Positions 60,711 to 64,000 of a DNA stretch of 64,000 nt are shown here, in pieces. How positions within the stretch are numbered: the stretch's first letter is position 1; each line of letters starts with the position of its first letter. This DNA comes from Melastoma dodecandrum (Eukaryota; Streptophyta; Magnoliopsida; Myrtales; Melastomataceae), in assembly GCA_029817715.1 (NCBI GenBank), contig JARUPY010000075.1, forward strand, positions 1-64,000, given 5' to 3'. Both the position numbers and the translations under genes were made by a program. The notes beneath the pieces were generated by a model. That model saw only the letters and a program-made list of their open reading frames with translations, did no database searches and had not been told where the DNA came from.

Positions 60711-63054
60711 CGATCGTGATCGCAGGAAGAGGAGGGGGAGGCTGGGAGACAGTGACGCAATTGTGACGTCAGGCGGAAGGCGCAGTGGGAGGGAAAGATC
60801 GCAAGCTCGCAAGAACGGGGGACGGAAGGAAACGGAAAGGGAAAGAGTGGAAGACTCCCGTTTGGGTGACGTGGAGGTTTAGGTTTGCCACGTCGGCAGA
60901 TCCAGTGGCCGATGACGTGGCGCATTCGAGAAGGAAGGAAACCGAGGCCCAGTAAATTTGGGCTCGAAGTAATTGGTCATAATGGGCTTATTTCATAATG
61001 GGCCCAAGACAGGCGAGGCTTAACATTATGATCTTTACTCCCTCCTTTTTGATATCCTTCTTTGCCTAAAGAAAAACATCAACATATGTGGATCCCAAAT
61101 GCCACTACCTATGATGATCTATCAACGAGTTCTGAATGAAGTAATATATGGGGTCGGTTCGAAACAGAGATATCAGTTGATGTGCTGAATAGGCACAGAC
61201 AGCTTGGATTCGGATCTTGGTAAATCATAAATAAGACTTTTGGTTTAGGTAATGGTGTAGAGTGAAAGTATTAAATGTTTAGCAGTGGGATGGAATAACA
61301 CCGGCATGAATCCACGAGGTGGGGAATTAATCAAATTTAATGAAGTCAAACAAACGCGAAAAGGGTAGGAATTAGGGCAGAGGCACTCCTTTGATGGAGG
61401 AGGAGATACATGCACACACAAACTACACCAACAATCGAGAAGAAGACTCAAAGTCAAATCCAAAGTATATGGATATAGCAGTTCTTACCAGATAGGGGAA
61501 CAAACCCATCACGGGGCAAAACATTTGAAATATTATCCAAGAGCTTCCTTCCGTTTCTGAACCAAACCCCCTTCTTGTGTAAGTCCTCGCGTAAGATCCC
61601 AAAACCCTTGCCTGCGACACTACAGATGGCACGTTATATCGAGAAACGACACAGACAGCAGTGCGGGCTAGGATTACAAAGCCTTTTCTCTCCGGCGGCG
61701 CTAGGGGGGAGGGGGGGAAGAGGATTCTCGGGCGTGGGAGAGACCACTGAGATATTGGCACGGCTCAATCAAACCTAAGTAAAACACCACCGTGTTTTTT
61801 TGTTTTGCTGGGGCTGTTGTGTTTTGGTGTCTGAGTGAACCAGGCCAATACCAGAGTGACATTCCCATGAACATACAGCCAAAGCACAGGAAGGTAGGGA
61901 GGAGGTGCTTATGATTATTGCATGGAGGAATGAAGAAGAAGGAGAGGGGAGGGGGGAGGTCAAAGAAAGAATGAACGTCTTCGTCCTCCCCACCCCTTGG
62001 TTGGGGGAGTGACTTGACTTTTGGGTGGGTGTGGATTTAATATGGGGGGGGGAGGCAAAAGCGTTTGGTGACTGACTGTTTATCATACTCAGAAATTTTT
62101 AGCATTTATAACTTGCGACTACCGATGATGTAGAGGGGCCACCACCACCACCACAACCTCATTTATAATCCCAGCATCTCCCCGACCCTCATTCCCCACC
62201 ATCATCGTTTTTCCTTCTATTACTAATATTATTTAAGCAGACTCAAGGGATTGTAGATGATGGATGGGTAAGAGCAGCGGCAGCAGCTGGTGGTGGCGAT
62301 GGCGGTGACAGAGGCAGTTGTTGGTGTCGTTGTTACTGCCGCTGCGCCAATGCCCGTTTCTCTCTATCTCTCTGCAGGAGCATTTAATAACTCCAGCAGA
62401 CGACAGTGCCCCCGGTTTATCAACTATACCAACCCCAATGAAAGATTTGATTCCAACTAAGAAAATTTTGGGATGAAATTTTCAGAACAGTTGCACCTAT
62501 TTGAAGTGGCTACTTGGAGAAAATGTTGAAGCATTTAAGGTTGTAAGGGTGTAAACCGGTAGTGCACTTACAGTGCCCATCGTATTCCATGCTAGTGTAG
62601 TTGGTAGTGTTATGTATATCATGATTTGTATCAGGTCTGACAGCTCACACGCTGTGAGTCTGGTTAGTAGATTTACGCTAATTCAAGTTAAGCTCATTGG
62701 GAAGCAGTGAGGTGGGTTCTCAGATGTCAGAGAGATTCTATCAATGTGGGGGCTCATGCGATTCTTATTCAATAAATGATTTTGTGGATTCGAATTTCAT
62801 AGGTGATTTGAATATAAGGAGAGGATATGTTTTCTATTTATCTGGTTGTACAATTAGTTAGAATGATACACTGCAGCACATTATTGCTTTGTCTACTACA
62901 AAGACATAGTGCATGACGGCTACCGAGACAGTGAAATAAGCATTGTGGTCGAGATGGCTGATTGGTGACGTGAAATTTAATTAGAGACAAGTGGTGGTAT
63001 ACGATGATAATTAGAGGGCTATTCATCTATAGAAGAATCAGATGTATCACGAGC
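60711..63054. other. Intergenic, no gene recognised
   Basis: Contains the upstream region of the degraded kinase, an (ACC)n patch near 62139-62152, G runs near 61705-61717 and 62043-62052, and a GGCAGC/GGTGGC trinucleotide-rich patch (62270-62345). Frames at 61423-61761 (minus) and 61775-62086 (minus) have no known domain. Confidence 0.45.
63045..63054 (+). repeat. Left target-site duplication of the Mutator-like element
   Basis: TATCACGAGC, repeated exactly at 63720-63729. Confidence 0.85.
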
Positions 63055-63138
63055 GAGGTTTGTACGGTATTACCGTTCGTTTTTTAAAAAATTCGCGAAA
63101 AATGGTCCGAGTTTGAGAAATTACCTGAATACCGTCGA

Positions 63139-63303
63139 GGGGGCGCATTTTGAAAACGCGTCCCCCAAATAATAAAGAGGGCGGGTTTTGAAAACCCGCC
63201 CTCCGTGTAAATGGGCAGGGGCGGGTTTTGAAAACCCGCCCCTCGAACACTTTAAAAAAAAAAAGAGGGTCTCAGGGGCGGGTTTTGAAAACCCGCCCCT
63301 GTC
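63139..63303. repeat. Left array of approximately 25-bp GC-rich palindromes
   Basis: Four head-to-tail hairpin units, each close to GGGCGGGTTTTGAAAACCCGCC plus flanking C/G pairs: about 63139-63168 (a variant with GCGCATTTTGAAAACGCG), 63178-63205, 63218-63245 and 63273-63302. Each is self-complementary around a central base. Spacers are 10-28 bp and AT-rich. Confidence 0.88.
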
Positions 63304-63325
63304 CACAAGTAAACAAATTACCCCC

Positions 63326-63390
63326 CTCTAGCTTAGTTGGTCAAAGTGTTTCGTTAATTTACGAAAGGTCTTGGGTTCGATTCCTCTTAG
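63326..63390 (+). other. tRNA-like segment with pol III A and B boxes (plus strand)
   Basis: A box TAGCTTAGTTGG at 63329-63340 and B box GGTTCGATTCC at 63374-63384 match the tRNA promoter consensus, at normal tRNA spacing (33 nt between). A TTTCG/CGAAA stem lies between them in the anticodon-arm position. The acceptor stem does not close, so this is a tRNA-derived relic rather than a gene. Confidence 0.65.
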
Positions 63391-63439
63391 TAACAATTTT
63401 GAGTAATGTTTTTTCAAAAAATTAAAAAAAAAATCGTCT

Positions 63440-63502
63440 TAACAGGAATCGAACCCAAGACCACTTGTAAATTAAAAATTATTTTTACCAACTCAGCTAG
63501 AG
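63440..63502 (-). other. tRNA-like segment with pol III A and B boxes (minus strand)
   Basis: On the minus strand, A box TAGCTGAGTTGG (63499-63488) and B box GGTTCGATTCC (63455-63445). It is a diverged inverted copy of the 63326-63390 segment; the two point toward each other across a 50-bp AT-rich loop. Confidence 0.65.
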
Positions 63503-63612
63503 GGCGGGTTTTGAAAACCCGCCCTTCAAAACTCTATTGTTTTTTTATAACTATTGGAGGGGCGTGTTTTGAGAACCCGCCCCTGCCCATTTTCACGGAG
63601 GGCGGGTTTTTT
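63502..63612. repeat. Right array of GC-rich palindromes
   Basis: Two full palindrome units (about 63503-63526 and 63556-63585, the second with GCGTGTTTTGAGAACCCGC) and a half unit (about 63598-63612, GAGGGCGGGTTTTTTT) that has lost its right arm. Confidence 0.85.
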
Positions 63613-63719
63613 TCTTTGTTATTCGGGGGTCCCCATCGACGGTATTTTCGTAATTTCTCAGACTCGAACGGTTTTTGACGAATTTTTTTTAAAACAAACA
63701 GTACATCCGTACAAACCTC

Positions 63720-63729
63720 TATCACGAGC
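63720..63729 (+). repeat. Right target-site duplication of the Mutator-like element
   Basis: TATCACGAGC, identical to 63045-63054. Confidence 0.85.
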
Positions 63730-64000
63730 AGACCAAGCACATTGATGTAAGTCTCCATTTTATCCGCGATGATGTGTTTGACACGGGGTGAGGTGTCACT
63801 AGAGAAAGATCATACTACAAGTAATCCGACAGGTATGTTAAAAAAGACGATTAGTACGGCTAAGTGTTCGAGCACTATTATAACTTGGCCAGCATTCGAA
63901 AGGAGGTAGCTCTTCGAAGCTTTCGGAGGTACAGAGATGAGATCACATTTCCATCGAGATTTTGATAGGAATTGTTGAAATTTAATCCAAAAATATAAAA
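63730..64000. other. Right-edge flank
   Basis: 270 bp to the window edge; no gene or repeat recognised. Confidence 0.5.

Larger units (their letters stand above)
63055..63719. mobile_element. Non-autonomous Mutator-like TIR element (MULE-MITE), 665 bp
   Basis: The left end starts GAGGTTTGTACGG and the right end finishes CCGTACAAACCTC. The two ends are inverted repeats for about 88 bp (63055-63142 against 63631-63719), with scattered mismatches including the shared blocks GAGAAATTAC and ATACCGTCGA. A perfect 10-bp target-site duplication flanks it. Long TIRs plus a 9-11 bp duplication are the mark of the Mutator superfamily. There is no transposase: the interior is a stack of GC-rich palindromes and two convergent tRNA-like segments. 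The perfect duplication and low TIR divergence suggest a fairly recent insertion. Confidence 0.85.

Noticed and set aside
63326..63502. Two functional tRNA genes
   Set aside because: A and B boxes match, but acceptor and T stems do not close properly and there is no clear pol III terminator at the right place; tRNA-derived relics are the better reading.
63139..63612. Regularly spaced palindromic repeats resembling a CRISPR array
   Set aside because: Plant nuclear DNA; spacers are AT-rich and unequal, units vary, and the array lies inside a TIR element with a target-site duplication.

Overview
The window is nuclear DNA from a flowering plant. The evidence is multi-exon GT-AG genes on both strands, plant-only families (WOX homeobox, DUF241, the ISTL tail, STR16-type rhodanese, group II SRPK), transit-peptide-like N-termini, and long AT-rich introns and spacers. 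The species cannot be named from the sequence.

Layout. 1-9 kb is gene-poor and holds a frameshift-ridden vacuolar-iron-transporter-like (nodulin-21-like) copy at 1.3-2.0 kb and a small unassigned reading frame at 6.2 kb. A 1.1-kb, almost pure purine tract fills 9.05-10.18 kb. eIF6 (10.6-12.3 kb) and a chloroplast inner-envelope protein gene (12.7-14.8 kb) follow; both have recognisable exons and splice sites but carry single-base insertions or deletions. 16.3-17.8 kb (minus) is an ATP23-like protease gene whose HExxH active site is destroyed. Then come a PP2C phosphatase, an SR-protein kinase, a short plant-specific gene (minus), a WOX13-clade homeobox gene (minus), an NTPCR-type nucleoside triphosphatase (minus) head to head with Rab escort protein (plus), a 19-exon SAC7/RHD4-like phosphoinositide phosphatase (minus), a tRNA nucleotidyltransferase/poly(A) polymerase family gene (plus), and an AAE2-like acyl-CoA ligase (plus).

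Three intronless DUF241 genes lie in tandem at 48.1-53.0 kb. They are followed by an IST1-like ESCRT gene, a plastid rhodanese gene, a degraded STY46-type ACT-domain kinase that has lost its kinase N-lobe, and 2.3 kb of spacer. At the right edge is a 665-bp Mutator-like non-autonomous element with a 10-bp target-site duplication. It carries a stack of GC-rich palindromes and two convergent tRNA-like segments with pol III A and B boxes.

The genes do not form a pathway or cluster. The only co-regulated sets the layout suggests are the NTPCR/REP divergent pair (189 bp between start codons) and the DUF241 tandem array. The main theme is patchy gene integrity: most genes are perfectly open, while about six are broken. 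Three (VIT-like, eIF6, inner-envelope protein) are broken almost only by 1-nt indels, which points to local consensus error or very young decay. ATP23 and STY46 show substitutions or deletions that look like true pseudogenisation.
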